A stretch of DNA of 64,000 nucleotides from Hungatella effluvii (GCF_003201875.1 NZ_QJKD01000011.1:1-64000); one strand, 5' to 3'; positions 42,401 through 50,719 are shown, counted from the first letter of the stretch. A program made the numbers and translations. Notes: generated from the sequence alone by a model not told the origin.

Positions 42401-44036
42401 GGTGGCAAAGACGCGGCATTCCACAACGGGCGTTGGTCTGATATCGCCGCCGCCTCACCACGATATCTACTCCATCGAGGACCTGGCACAGCTGATCTAT
42501 GACTTGAAAAATTCCAACACAGAGGCCAGAATCTCGGTGAAGCTGGTATCCGAGGCTGGAGTCGGTACCGTCGCGGCAGGCGTCGCCAAGGCGGGAGCAC
42601 AGGTGATCCTGATCTCCTCCTTTGACGGCGGTACGGGAGCGGCGCCGAGAAATTCCATCTACAATGCAGGACTTCCTTGGGAGCTGGGGGTGGCGGAAGC
42701 ACACCAGACCCTGATTATGAACGGCCTCCGCGATAAGGTGATCCTGGAGACTGACGGCAAGCTGATGACAGGCCGTGATGTGGCGATTGCCTGTATGCTG
42801 GGCGCGGAGGAGTTCGGATTTGCGACAGCTCCCCTTGTAACCATGGGATGTGTGATGATGCGGGTCTGCAATCTGGATACGTGCCCGGTGGGGATTGCGA
42901 CGCAGAATCCGGAGCTTCGGAAGCGTTTTAAGGGGAAACCGGAATACGTGGTCAATTTCATGTATTTCATTGCACAGGAGCTGCGGGAATATATGGCGAA
43001 GCTTGGAATCCGCACAGTGGATGAACTGGTGGGACGTACCGATCTGTTGAAAAAGAAGGAGCATATTTCTTCGAAAAGGGCGGATAAGGTGGATCTCTCA
43101 GCTATTCTTGGCAATCCGTATGCCGATAAAAAGCTGGCCGGCTATAACCACAAATCGGTCTACGACTTCGAACTGGGAAAGACCATCGATGAAAAGATCC
43201 TGCTGAAGAAATTGAGACCGGCATTGGTAAACGGGCAGAAGAAGAGCATTCAGATCGATGTTTCCAACACGGACCGTGCGCTGGGAACCATATTTGGATC
43301 CGAGATCACGAGACTGTACCCGGAGGGACTTCCGGAGGACACGTATACCGTAAACTGCACGGGAAGCGGCGGCCAGAGCTTTGGTGCATTTATCCCGAAA
43401 GGGCTTACGCTGGAGCTGGTGGGAGACAGCAACGATTACTTCGGAAAGGGTTTGTCCGGAGGAAAGCTGGTGGTCTATCCGCCGAAGGGCGTGACCTTTA
43501 AAGCCGAGGAAAACATCATTATCGGCAATGTGGCCCTTTACGGGGCGACCAGTGGTAAGGCGTTTATCTGCGGCGTGGCCGGTGAACGGTTCTGCGTGAG
43601 AAATTCCGGTGCTACCGCGGTGGTGGAAGGCGTGGGAGACCACGGATGCGAGTATATGACCGGAGGCCGTGTCGTCCTGCTGGGACCGACTGGAAAGAAT
43701 TTTGCGGCGGGCATGAGCGGCGGAATCGCCTATGTTCTGGACGAGAAACGGGATTTGTATAAGAGACTGAATAAAGAGATGGTTTCCTTTGAGGAAGTGA
43801 CGAATAAATACGATGTTCTGGAGCTGAAGGAAATGATAAAGGAACATGTGGCTTACACCAATTCGGAAAGAGGAAAAGAGATTCTCGACAACTTTGGTGA
43901 GTATCTGCCGAAATTCAAGAAGATCATGCCTCACGATTACCGCCGTATGATGAACACTATCGTCCAGATGGAGGAGAAAGGCTTAAGCAGCGAACAGGCA
44001 CAGATTGAAGCATTTTATGCGAATACGAAGAAGTAA
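39477..44036 (+). CDS. gltB: Glutamate synthase large subunit
   Basis: 1519 residues. A ~25-residue propeptide precedes the N-terminal nucleophile Cys26 (DNCGIGAVANMKG) of the glutaminase domain; the FMN/synthase domain has GKSNSGEGGESLERL, and the [3Fe-4S] Cys set is in CVMMRVCNLDTCPVGIATQ; the C-terminal beta-helix has repeated G-x-x-G-x-x-x-G motifs (GNVALYGATSGKAF). It makes two glutamates from glutamine and 2-oxoglutarate. The ATG at 39477 is chosen because it follows AAAGGA and gives a normal propeptide; the longer frame runs through the attenuator. Confidence 0.95.
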   Translation: MVKNSKSPTPRKTPELYDSRFEHDNCGIGAVANMKGVKSHKTVEQALHIVENLEHRAGKDAEGKTGDGVGIMLQISHKFFRKVTKSLGIEIGGEREYGVGMFFFPQDELARNQAKKMFEIIVKKEGLEFLGWRDVETHPELIGERAVECMPCIAQGFVKKPADTEKGLDFDRKLYVSRRVFEQSNDNTYVVSLSSRTIVYKGMFLVKELRRFFPDLQDKDYESAIAVVHSRFSTNTNPSWMRAHPNRLIVHNGEINTIRGNVDKMMAREETMESKYFKYDMHKVLPIINQEGSDSAMLDNALEFMVMSGMELPLAVMVTIPAPWAHDKSMPQEIKDFYSYYATMMEPWDGPASIVFSDGDLVGAVLDRNGLRPSRYYITDDDQMILASEVGAIDTEQNHVVRKERLRPGKMLLIDTVKGCLVSDSELKEMYASRQPYGEWLDSNLIELKDLPIPNKGVAGMSAEQRSRLQKAYGYTYEEYKTMILPMALNGAEAVSAMGADSPLAVLSRKHQPLFNYFKQMFAQVTNPPIDAIREEIVTSTAVYVGEEGNILEETAENCKILKVNNPILTCTDLMKIKYMKRPGFQVEVIPITYYKNTSLEKAIDRLFLEVDRAHRDGANIIILSDRDIDENHVPIPSLLAVSALQQHLVKTKKRTSVALILESGEPREVHHFAALLGYGACAVNPYLAQESIRALIESGMLYKDYYAAVEDYNSAVLHGIVKIASKMGISTIQSYQGAQIFEAIGISKSVVEKYFTDTVSRIGGITLDDIANDVDTLHSMAFDPLGLDVDLTLESVGSHKARAGQEEHLYNPLTIHLLQEAARTGSYETFKQYTHALNEEGQMVNLRSLIDFDYTKRKAVPIDEVESVESIVKRFKTGAMSYGSISGEAHETLAVAMNRIHGKSNSGEGGESLERLTPGADGLNRCSAIKQVASGRFGVTSRYLVSAKEIQIKMAQGAKPGEGGQLPGGKVYPWVAKTRHSTTGVGLISPPPHHDIYSIEDLAQLIYDLKNSNTEARISVKLVSEAGVGTVAAGVAKAGAQVILISSFDGGTGAAPRNSIYNAGLPWELGVAEAHQTLIMNGLRDKVILETDGKLMTGRDVAIACMLGAEEFGFATAPLVTMGCVMMRVCNLDTCPVGIATQNPELRKRFKGKPEYVVNFMYFIAQELREYMAKLGIRTVDELVGRTDLLKKKEHISSKRADKVDLSAILGNPYADKKLAGYNHKSVYDFELGKTIDEKILLKKLRPALVNGQKKSIQIDVSNTDRALGTIFGSEITRLYPEGLPEDTYTVNCTGSGGQSFGAFIPKGLTLELVGDSNDYFGKGLSGGKLVVYPPKGVTFKAEENIIIGNVALYGATSGKAFICGVAGERFCVRNSGATAVVEGVGDHGCEYMTGGRVVLLGPTGKNFAAGMSGGIAYVLDEKRDLYKRLNKEMVSFEEVTNKYDVLELKEMIKEHVAYTNSERGKEILDNFGEYLPKFKKIMPHDYRRMMNTIVQMEEKGLSSEQAQIEAFYANTKK

Positions 44037-44054
44037 GCCGCGAGGAGGAAAAGC

Positions 44055-45542
44055 ATGGGAAAGCCAACAGGATTTTTAGAATATGACAGAGAGACAGGAA
44101 GGGCGGCAGATCCCAAAAGCCGGATTAAGCATTATGACGAATTCCATCTTCCGCTCTCGGAAAAAGAACAGAAATGCCAGGGGGCCCGCTGTATGGACTG
44201 CGGCGTGCCGTTCTGCCAGTCGGGAATGATGATGGGGGGAATGGTTTCAGGCTGCCCCTTAAACAATCTGATCCCGGAGTGGAACGATCTGGTCTATACA
44301 GGAACATGGGAACAGGCCTATAACCGCTTAAAAAAGACCAACAGTTTTCCGGAGTTCACCTCCCGGGTATGCCCCGCGCCATGTGAGGCGGCCTGTACCT
44401 GCGGATTAAACGGAACTCCGGTTGCCATCAAGGAAAATGAGGGAGCCATTATACGGCGGGCCTATGAGACGGGGATTGCCGGCCCGAACCCGCCGAAGAT
44501 CAGAACCGGGAAACGGGTGGCAGTCATCGGCTCCGGCCCGGCCGGTTTAGCGGCCGCGGACCAGTTAAATAAGCGGGGCCACAGCGTGACGGTTTTCGAG
44601 CGGGAAGACCGCGTCGGAGGCTTGCTGATGTACGGTATTCCCAATATGAAGCTGGAAAAATGGGTGATCGACCGCAAGGTGGATGTAATGAAAGAGGAAG
44701 GAATCTCTTTTGTCACGGGAGCTGATGTGGGGAAGAACCACAAGGCAAAGGACATCTTAAAGGATTTTGACCGCGTGATACTGGCCTGCGGCGCGTCTAA
44801 TCCCCGCGACATTCAGGTGCCGGGAAGAGATTCGGAGGGAATTTATTTTGCAGTGGATTTCCTTAAATCCACTACGAAGAGCCTGCTGAATTCCAACTTA
44901 AAGGATCAGTCGTACCTGTCAGCCAAAGGAAAGCACGTGATCGTCATCGGAGGCGGCGATACGGGAAATGACTGTGTGGGAACCGCCATACGCCATAGCT
45001 GCGCATCGGTTCTTCAGCTGGAAATGATGCCGAAGCTTCCGGATAAGAGAATGCCCGACAACAGCTGGCCGGAATGGCCCCGTGTCGCAAAGACGGATTA
45101 CGGCCAGGAGGAGGCCATCGCCGTGTTTGGCTCCGATCCGAGAATGTATCAGGCTACGGTGAAGGAGTTCGTTAAGGATAAGAACGGCAGAGTGGCAAAA
45201 GCCGTGCTCCTGTCACTGGAGCCGAAAAAGGATGAAAAAACGGGTCGGATCACGATGGAACCGGTGGCTGGAAGCGAGAAGGAGGTCGCAGCCGATCTGG
45301 TATTGATTGCCGCCGGATTTTTAGGGAGCCAGAGCTATGTGGCGGATGCCTTCGGCGTGAAGCTGAACGCAAGGACCAATGTGGAGACTGAGGCCGGAAA
45401 GTATAAGACGAACGCCCGGCATGTGTTTACCGCGGGAGATATGCGGAGAGGCCAGTCGCTGGTGGTCTGGGCGATCCGGGAAGGGAGAGAAGCGGCGAAG
45501 GAGGTTGATGAGAGCTTGATGGGGTATACGCTGCTGGAGTAA
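44055..45542 (+). CDS. gltD: Glutamate synthase small subunit
   Basis: 495 residues. The N-terminal Cys clusters (CQGARCMDCGVPFC, CPLNN, CPAPCEAACTCG) bind two [4Fe-4S] centres; FAD motif VAVIGSGPAGLAAADQL and NAD(P)H motif VIVIGGGDTGNDCVGTA follow. It passes electrons from NAD(P)H to GltB. Same operon, 18 bp after gltB, GAGGAGG before the ATG. Confidence 0.95.
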   Translation: MGKPTGFLEYDRETGRAADPKSRIKHYDEFHLPLSEKEQKCQGARCMDCGVPFCQSGMMMGGMVSGCPLNNLIPEWNDLVYTGTWEQAYNRLKKTNSFPEFTSRVCPAPCEAACTCGLNGTPVAIKENEGAIIRRAYETGIAGPNPPKIRTGKRVAVIGSGPAGLAAADQLNKRGHSVTVFEREDRVGGLLMYGIPNMKLEKWVIDRKVDVMKEEGISFVTGADVGKNHKAKDILKDFDRVILACGASNPRDIQVPGRDSEGIYFAVDFLKSTTKSLLNSNLKDQSYLSAKGKHVIVIGGGDTGNDCVGTAIRHSCASVLQLEMMPKLPDKRMPDNSWPEWPRVAKTDYGQEEAIAVFGSDPRMYQATVKEFVKDKNGRVAKAVLLSLEPKKDEKTGRITMEPVAGSEKEVAADLVLIAAGFLGSQSYVADAFGVKLNARTNVETEAGKYKTNARHVFTAGDMRRGQSLVVWAIREGREAAKEVDESLMGYTLLE

Positions 45543-45557
45543 ATGGCGAGGGGGTAC

Positions 45558-45850
45558 GCCGCCGCCTCGCCGGGAAGCCGCGGGCGGGAAGGGGAAGGTG
45601 GGATACGGTTTTTCCATTTCTTCGGTGGCTGGAACTAAAGCGGAAAACGAAAAAAGGAGGGCAGCCCGCGCAAACTACGGAGAACCCCTGAAGGGCTTCT
45701 CCTCCGTGTGCACTTGAAAGCTTGGCTTGGAGGCCAACTTTCACTGCCCTCCTTTTTCCGTTTTCCACTTAAGTTCCAGCGAACCTCTGAAAAACAAAAC
45801 CGTATCCCACCTTCCCCTTCCCACCCACAGCTTCCCGGCGGGGCGGCGGC
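45558..45850. repeat. Large intergenic fold-back (arms about 107 bp)
   Basis: Left arm 45558-45664 and right arm 45744-45850 are near-mirror images: GGGAAGGGGAAGGTGGGATACGG-like, CTGGAACT.AAG, GGAAAACG and AAAAAGGAGGGCAG blocks are identical between them. The loop has a hairpin ACGGAG-AA-CCCCT-GA-AGGG-CTTCTCC-CCGT (45677-45707) close in design to the core of the 21.0-kb element. It starts 15 bp after gltD, facing the converging nitroreductase gene, and fills most of the 368-bp gap; it may terminate both. Confidence 0.85.
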
Positions 45851-45910
45851 TGTGTACTGGCGGCCGGGAGGGAGAGAGTACCGAAATAGAGGCGGCGGGG
45901 GAAAGTGGGA

Positions 45911-46750
45911 TTACCAGGTGGCGCGGTGGAGTTTGGCTGGATCCCAAGGGGCGGCTTTTTCGGGTGAGGTGGCTGAGGGCGCGGGGTGACCAAGGGCTAT
46001 GACGGTGATGGGGGATACCTTGGGTGGGAGGTTTAGGGTCTGTGTCAGCAGCTTTTGCCATGGGGAGTGGGGGAGAACTCCGCACCAGACTGCACCAAGG
46101 GCAAGGCTGTGGGCGCAGAGAAGAATGTTCTGGGTGGCGGCGGCACAGGCTTCGCAGAGAAAAACGTTAGTTCCTTCTATATTATGGTCGCCGCAGACAA
46201 CGATTCCACAGGCGGCTTCGGCCAGCATGCGGGCGTTGGGATTGGCGGCGGAGAGTTCGGTGAGAAGGTTCCGGTCTTCCAGGAGAAGGAAGTGCCAGGG
46301 CCTTTTGTTTTTTGCGCTGGGGGCACACATTCCGGCGTACAGGAGCGTGTTTAGGACATCAGGGGTTATGGGAGCATCCGTGTAATGGCGTACGCTTGTA
46401 CGGGTTTTAACTGCGGTGATGGTGTCCATGGCGCATGGGGAAAGAGAGGGGCCGGGAACGGCCGGGGCGCCGGACGGCTGGGCCTGGGCGTCGAGGGACA
46501 TTGTGACAGAGACAGGCAGGGGAAGGCCGCAAAAACCGAGGGATTTTTGCAGGACTTTGTCGATAAGCATAATGTAACAGCCGCTGCCGCGGGAGAGGAG
46601 CCTGCTCCGGTAAGGGATTCCGTTGATGGTTCCCTGTACGTAAATGGTGCCTTTGGGCTGATGGAAAATCTCTCTGGCAGAGAACGGCAGGGGCAGATAA
46701 GTGAGTCTGCCGGCGGTGTCTTTGAGGATTTCTGCAGGGAAGGTTTGCAT
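45911..46750 (-). CDS. DUF1905-like domain fused to a nitroreductase
   Basis: 279 residues from the ATG at 46750 (AAGGAG upstream). Residues about 5-85 resemble DUF1905 (GTIYVQGTINGIPYRSRLLSRGSGCYIMLIDK); residues about 110-279 are an FMN nitroreductase-like domain (RTSVRHYTDAPITPDVL, CAPSAKNKRPWHFLLLED, ALGAVWCGVLP) of about 165 residues. A Pro/Ala/Ser-rich linker joins them. It may reduce quinones or nitro compounds; the role of the fused domain is unknown. Possibly cotranscribed with the acetyltransferase upstream (67 bp). Confidence 0.82.
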   Translation of the reverse strand: MQTFPAEILKDTAGRLTYLPLPFSAREIFHQPKGTIYVQGTINGIPYRSRLLSRGSGCYIMLIDKVLQKSLGFCGLPLPVSVTMSLDAQAQPSGAPAVPGPSLSPCAMDTITAVKTRTSVRHYTDAPITPDVLNTLLYAGMCAPSAKNKRPWHFLLLEDRNLLTELSAANPNARMLAEAACGIVVCGDHNIEGTNVFLCEACAAATQNILLCAHSLALGAVWCGVLPHSPWQKLLTQTLNLPPKVSPITVIALGHPAPSATSPEKAAPWDPAKLHRATW

Positions 46751-46817
46751 AATGTTCTCCTTATTAATAAGTATCCGGTTTTTGACTGGCAAAAACCGGA
46801 TAGGTGAAATGGTTATT

Positions 46818-47471
46818 TTATTGGTTCAGGGCGTGGTATGCGCGAAGCAGGGCTTCAGGACTGCCGCTGCGGATTGCCGGGATGAGCTGTTTAAGCTGGT
46901 CGTGAGGTAAATCCCACCAGCGGACCGCCTCCAGCTGGGTGATGATGTCCTGGCTGTAACGCTTCCTGATTGATTTTGCCGGGATCCCGCCTACGATGGT
47001 ATAGGGTTCCACGTCTTTTGTTACGACGGCTCTCGTTCCGATGATCGCTCCGTCGCCGATTTTGACGCCGGACATGATGACAGCCTCGTAACCGATCCAG
47101 ACATCATTTCCAATGACGATATCACCCTTGTTATCCCATGATTCCGCGACTTCCGAGATGGGAGTGCCCCATTCCTCGAAGAATAAGGGGAACGGATACG
47201 TGGACAGGGACGTCATCGTGTGGTTCGCACTTGTAAATACAAATTTGGCTCCGCAGGCAATGGAACAGAATCTTCCGATGACCAGGCGGTCTCTGTTGAT
47301 CGGGTAGTGGTAGAGTACGTTGTTCTTTTCGAAATCGACAGGGTCGTTTACGAAATCGTTGTACATCGTATAGGCACCGACGGAAATATTGGGATCTTTG
47401 ACGACCGCGTTTAAATAGACGGTCTGCCGGTCTCCTGTTCTTGGATATATGGTTTGTGCCGGAATAGACAT
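46818..47471 (-). CDS. Vat/CatB-type xenobiotic O-acetyltransferase (hexapeptide repeat)
   Basis: 217 residues. The left-handed beta-helix repeats (IGNDVWIGYEAVIMSGVKIG, GDGAIIGTRAVV), the active-site His in SANHTMTS (His84) followed by STYPF, LYHYPINRDRLVIGRFCSIA and the C-terminal VRWWDLPHD match the family of Vat streptogramin A and CatB chloramphenicol acetyltransferases. Many chromosomal members have untested substrates, so resistance is only possible. ATG at 47471 follows AAAGGAGG; the longer frame is not needed. Confidence 0.88.
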   Translation of the reverse strand: MSIPAQTIYPRTGDRQTVYLNAVVKDPNISVGAYTMYNDFVNDPVDFEKNNVLYHYPINRDRLVIGRFCSIACGAKFVFTSANHTMTSLSTYPFPLFFEEWGTPISEVAESWDNKGDIVIGNDVWIGYEAVIMSGVKIGDGAIIGTRAVVTKDVEPYTIVGGIPAKSIRKRYSQDIITQLEAVRWWDLPHDQLKQLIPAIRSGSPEALLRAYHALNQ

Positions 47472-47650
47472 TGTGATTCCTCCTTTATGGATCTGATGTT
47501 TTGGTGTCCCTCTGCTATTCCGGCCGCTGCAATGCATCGTTTCATCTGTGTGGACAGCCTCCTTTTCTTTTGCAGCCTGCTCTAGTATCAGGCAATGCTT
47601 TCCTTTATTTTAAGCGATGAGGGGGGATCTGTCAAATCCATGTTGGGGGA

Positions 47651-47700
47651 AAATAATAGCGGGAAATCTTTATTTTTCTAAAGATTTCCCGCTATTATTT
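47651..47700 (-). terminator. Strong terminator after ychF
   Basis: Perfect 22-bp stem, AAATAATAGCGGGAAATC... (47651-47672) with its complement (47679-47700), loop TTTTTC. A small CCGGC hairpin (47702-47717) lies between it and ychF. Confidence 0.8.
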
Positions 47701-47751
47701 TCCGGCCTTTATGCCGGTAAAACGCGGTCTGCGGTATGAAACGAGTGGAGC

Positions 47752-48849
47752 TTATACGTTGAAACGGAACAGAACAACGTCCCCGTCTTTTACGACGTAT
47801 TCTTTTCCTTCCATTCTGACAAGGCCTTTTTCTTTGGCGGCCGTATAGGTGCCGCAGTCGAGAAGATCCTGGTAGTTTACAACCTCGGCCTTGATGAAGC
47901 CGCGCTCGAAATCGGAGTGGATCTTGCCGGCGGCCTGAGGCGCCTTGGTTCCTACTTTAATGGTCCAGGCTCTCGTCTCTGTGGGGCCTGCTGTTAAATA
48001 GCTGATGAGGCCTAAGAGGTGGTAGCTGGCGGCGATCAGTTTTTCGAGACCGGATTCCGTGAGGCCTAAGTCCTCTAAGAACATCTTGCGCTCGTCTTCC
48101 TCCAGTTCGGCGATCTCCTGCTCGATCTGGGCACAGATGACGAAGACTTCGCTGCCGTTTTCTGCGGCGAAGCCGCGGACTTCCTTTACGTATTCATTGG
48201 AAGCGCCGTCGTCGGCCAGGTCGTCTTCGCTTACGTTGGCAGCGAAGATAACCGGCTTGTAGGTGAGAAGATTTAAGGAGGAAACGAATTCCTGAGCATC
48301 GTCATCTTCAAACTCCATGCTGCGGGCCAGCTTGCCATCCTCTAAGTGAGCCTTCACTGCTTTTAAGATCTCCAGCTCTTTTGCGAGAGATTTGTCGTTA
48401 AAGGCACTCTTTGCCGTCTTGGAGATTCGTCTCTCCAGAATCTCTAAATCGGAGAAGATAAGCTCCAAATCGATGGTTTCAATATCTCTTAAAGGATTCA
48501 CGCTGCCATCCACATGGATGACATTGCCGTCCTCGAAGCAGCGGACAACGTGTACGATGGCGTCTACTTCTCTGATGTTGGAAAGGAACTGGTTCCCAAG
48601 ACCTTCACCCTTGGAAGCGCCTTTCACGAGTCCTGCGATGTCCACGAATTCAATGACTGCGGGCGTGATCTTTGCTGAGTCATAGAGCGCAGCCAGCTTT
48701 CCGAGACGTACATCCGGCACGGGAACCACGCCTACGTTTGGATCGATCGTACAGAACGGATAGTTGGCCGATTCTGCGCCGGCCTTTGTAAGAGAGTTGA
48801 ATAATGTGCTTTTACCCACATTCGGCAGTCCGACAATACCTAATTTCAT
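47752..48849 (-). CDS. ychF: YchF/OLA1-family GTPase/ATPase
   Basis: 365 residues. G1 GLPNVGKSTLFN, G2/G3 region DIAGLVKGASKGEGLGNQFL, NVSE in place of NKXD (ATP preference typical of YchF), a coiled-coil insert (about 130-200) and a C-terminal TGS domain (TRAWTIKVGTKAPQAAGKIHSDFERGFIKA). Ribosome-associated stress-response regulator. Monocistronic on the minus strand. Confidence 0.95.
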   Translation of the reverse strand: MKLGIVGLPNVGKSTLFNSLTKAGAESANYPFCTIDPNVGVVPVPDVRLGKLAALYDSAKITPAVIEFVDIAGLVKGASKGEGLGNQFLSNIREVDAIVHVVRCFEDGNVIHVDGSVNPLRDIETIDLELIFSDLEILERRISKTAKSAFNDKSLAKELEILKAVKAHLEDGKLARSMEFEDDDAQEFVSSLNLLTYKPVIFAANVSEDDLADDGASNEYVKEVRGFAAENGSEVFVICAQIEQEIAELEEDERKMFLEDLGLTESGLEKLIAASYHLLGLISYLTAGPTETRAWTIKVGTKAPQAAGKIHSDFERGFIKAEVVNYQDLLDCGTYTAAKEKGLVRMEGKEYVVKDGDVVLFRFNV

Positions 48850-48923
48850 AATTCATTACCTTCCTCTATATTTTATTAAGCATTTTTAAGGTTGATTTTT
48901 TCCTGCAACTAATATAGAATAGC

Positions 48924-48951
48924 ATATTATCCATAAAAATAAAAGAGTCAA
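48924..48951 (-). promoter_or_regulatory. Promoter for ychF
   Basis: On the minus strand TTGACT (48951-48946), 16-bp spacer, TAATAT (48929-48924). Confidence 0.6.
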
Positions 48952-49007
48952 ACTGAACTCGCGCCTGTTTTTGTCGAATTATGGTCGAATATGTCGGGCG
49001 AATCTGT

Positions 49008-49036
49008 TTGATTTTTGGCATATCACGGGGTAAAAT
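49008..49036 (+). promoter_or_regulatory. Promoter for lgt
   Basis: TTGATT (49008-49013), 17-bp spacer, TAAAAT (49031-49036), followed by AAAGGAG and the ATG at 49062. Confidence 0.65.
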
Positions 49037-49061
49037 AAAGAAAACACGAAAGGAGAAAACA

Positions 49062-49940
49062 ATGGCAAATACGGCAGATATTAGTTTTGTGCATTTGGGT
49101 ATTACGATTGACCACTTGCAGAACAGTATCTCGATATTTGGATTCCGCATAGCGTTTTACGGGATTATCATAGGAATTGGAATACTGGCTGGTCTCTGGG
49201 TTGCGACGAGCGACGCGAAAAGGAGGGGACAGGACCCGGATATTTATCTGGATTTTGCTCTGTATGGAATTATCTTTTCTATTATAGGAGCTCGTATCTA
49301 TTACGTCATTTTTGACTGGGAGAATTACAGGGACAACCTGATTTCAATTTTTAACTTAAGGGCAGGCGGACTGGCCATATACGGCGGCGTGATTGCCGCG
49401 GTCATAACGCTGACTGTTTATACAAGGAAGAAAAAGCTTTCTTTCTTTTCAATGGCTGACAGCGGCTGCCTTGGACTGATAACCGGACAGATTATAGGAA
49501 GATGGGGAAACTTCTTTAACTGTGAGGCGTTTGGCGGATACACGGACAGCCTTTTTGCCATGAGAATCAGAAGAGCGCTGGTCAACGAGAGCATGATATC
49601 TCAGGACCTATTAAACCACCTGATCGTGAAGGACGGTGTCGAGTATATACAGGTGCATCCGACCTTTCTCTATGAATCAGTCTGGAACTTAGGCGTGTTA
49701 GTGTTCATGCTATGGTATCGCAAACGTAAGAAGTTTAATGGGGAAATGCTTCTTATTTACCTGCTGGGATATGGTCTGGGGAGAGTCTGGATCGAAGGGC
49801 TCAGGACGGACCAGCTTATATTCTTTAACACAGGAATTGCAGTATCTCAGGCATTGTCATTGGTATTAGTAGTGATATCAGCTTTGGTGCTCATCTGGAA
49901 ACACAGACAGATACGATTAAAGAGCAAAGGAGAAGACTGA
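49062..49940 (+). CDS. lgt: Prolipoprotein diacylglyceryl transferase
   Basis: 292 residues with seven or so membrane helices; the Lgt signature GRWGNFFNCEAFG is present, with LRAGGLAIYGGV before it and HPTFLYES and EGLRTDQL after it. It transfers diacylglycerol from phosphatidylglycerol to the Cys of lipoproteins such as the two binding proteins in this window. Start 49062 follows AAAGGAG and lies after the promoter. Confidence 0.95.
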   Translation: MANTADISFVHLGITIDHLQNSISIFGFRIAFYGIIIGIGILAGLWVATSDAKRRGQDPDIYLDFALYGIIFSIIGARIYYVIFDWENYRDNLISIFNLRAGGLAIYGGVIAAVITLTVYTRKKKLSFFSMADSGCLGLITGQIIGRWGNFFNCEAFGGYTDSLFAMRIRRALVNESMISQDLLNHLIVKDGVEYIQVHPTFLYESVWNLGVLVFMLWYRKRKKFNGEMLLIYLLGYGLGRVWIEGLRTDQLIFFNTGIAVSQALSLVLVVISALVLIWKHRQIRLKSKGED

Positions 49941-49941
49941 T

Positions 49942-50094
49942 ATGATTTCAAAAGAAGAGTTGATCAATAAGATTGAAGAGGCAAGAGATAAATTAAACAG
50001 AAGTATAGACACCGAGCAGGACAGCAGCACTGTTTATAAGAGAAGTGTAGAGCTGGATCAACTGATAGAACAATATATAGTAGCCGGGTATTAG
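49942..50094 (+). CDS. Spo0E-like aspartyl-phosphate phosphatase family peptide
   Basis: 50 residues, start ATG 49942 immediately after the lgt stop, with AAAGGAG upstream. Two predicted helices; the second holds YKRSVELDQLIEQYI, matching the (S)-x-E-L-D-x-L-I-x-x-(Y/F) motif of Spo0E proteins, which dephosphorylate Spo0A~P and so delay sporulation. Usually missed because of its size. Cotranscribed with lgt and followed by a terminator. Confidence 0.8.
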   Translation: MISKEELINKIEEARDKLNRSIDTEQDSSTVYKRSVELDQLIEQYIVAGY

Positions 50095-50111
50095 GGATAC
50101 GGCATATCTGG

Positions 50112-50147
50112 AGGCGGTAACGAAACCATTCGTTGCCGCCTTATTTT
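50112..50147 (+). terminator. Intrinsic terminator after the Spo0E-like gene
   Basis: AGGCGGTAACG (50112-50122) with CGTTGCCGCCT (50131-50141), tail TATTTTTTT. Confidence 0.85.
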
Positions 50148-50171
50148 TTTATTCTTTTTTAGAAAATTTCC

Positions 50172-50258
50172 TTGCTATTTCCTTACAAATGTACTAAAAT
50201 TAATCTACAAGTGGTGGAAAGTGGTACAAAGTGGTAGAGAATGGAGGAAGAGTGGTGT
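50172..50258 (+). promoter_or_regulatory. mra promoter with MraZ-box direct repeats
   Basis: TTGCTA (50172-50177), 17-bp spacer, TAAAAT (50195-50200). Just after it, (A)AAGTGGT-type repeats occur every 10 bp, with GTGG at 50211, 50221 and 50231, ATGG at 50241 and GTGG at 50252. This matches the direct-repeat operators bound by MraZ, here placed to block its own transcription. Confidence 0.8.
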
Positions 50259-50293
50259 AAACTCTCTCTCTGACGTACAAGCAGGTGATTAGT

Positions 50294-50719
50294 ATGTTCA
50301 TGGGCGAATACAATCATACAGTCGATGCAAAAGGGCGCTTGATCGTCCCATCGAAGTTCAGAGAACAGCTTGGTGAAGAGTTCGTCGTGACGAAGGGCTT
50401 GGATGGCTGTTTATTTGTGTATGATAACGAAGAATGGAAAGCCCTCGAAGAAAAATTGAAAAGCCTGCCGCTGACCAACACAAACGCCAGAAAGTTTAAC
50501 AGATTCTTTCTGGCAGGTGCATCTTCCTGTGAAGTGGACAAGCAGGGAAGAATTCTTCTTCCGGCTGTGCTCCGTGAATTCGCAGGCATCGAAAAAGATG
50601 CAGTGCTTGTGGGTGTAGGAAGCCGCATTGAAATCTGGAGCAAGGATGCGTGGACAGCAGCCAATACATACGATGATATGGAAGAAATCGCTGAGAATAT
50701 GGAAGGACTTGGAATATGA
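50294..50719 (+). CDS. mraZ: MraZ transcriptional regulator
   Basis: 141 residues with two SpoVT-AbrB-like domains (MGEYNHTVDAKGRLIVPSKF and SSCEVDKQGRILLPAVLREF). It binds the direct repeats upstream and represses the division cluster. ATG at 50294 used; a GTG at 50285 is less likely. Confidence 0.95.
   Translation: MFMGEYNHTVDAKGRLIVPSKFREQLGEEFVVTKGLDGCLFVYDNEEWKALEEKLKSLPLTNTNARKFNRFFLAGASSCEVDKQGRILLPAVLREFAGIEKDAVLVGVGSRIEIWSKDAWTAANTYDDMEEIAENMEGLGI

Noticed and set aside
42015..43064. Long minus-strand ORFs opposite gltB (349 and 278 residues)
   Set aside because: Antisense shadows of a well-supported gene, with no ribosome site or domain.
45708..46002. Plus-strand ORFs of about 92 residues after gltD
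   Set aside because: They read through the fold-back arm and the 3' end of the nitroreductase gene on the wrong strand.
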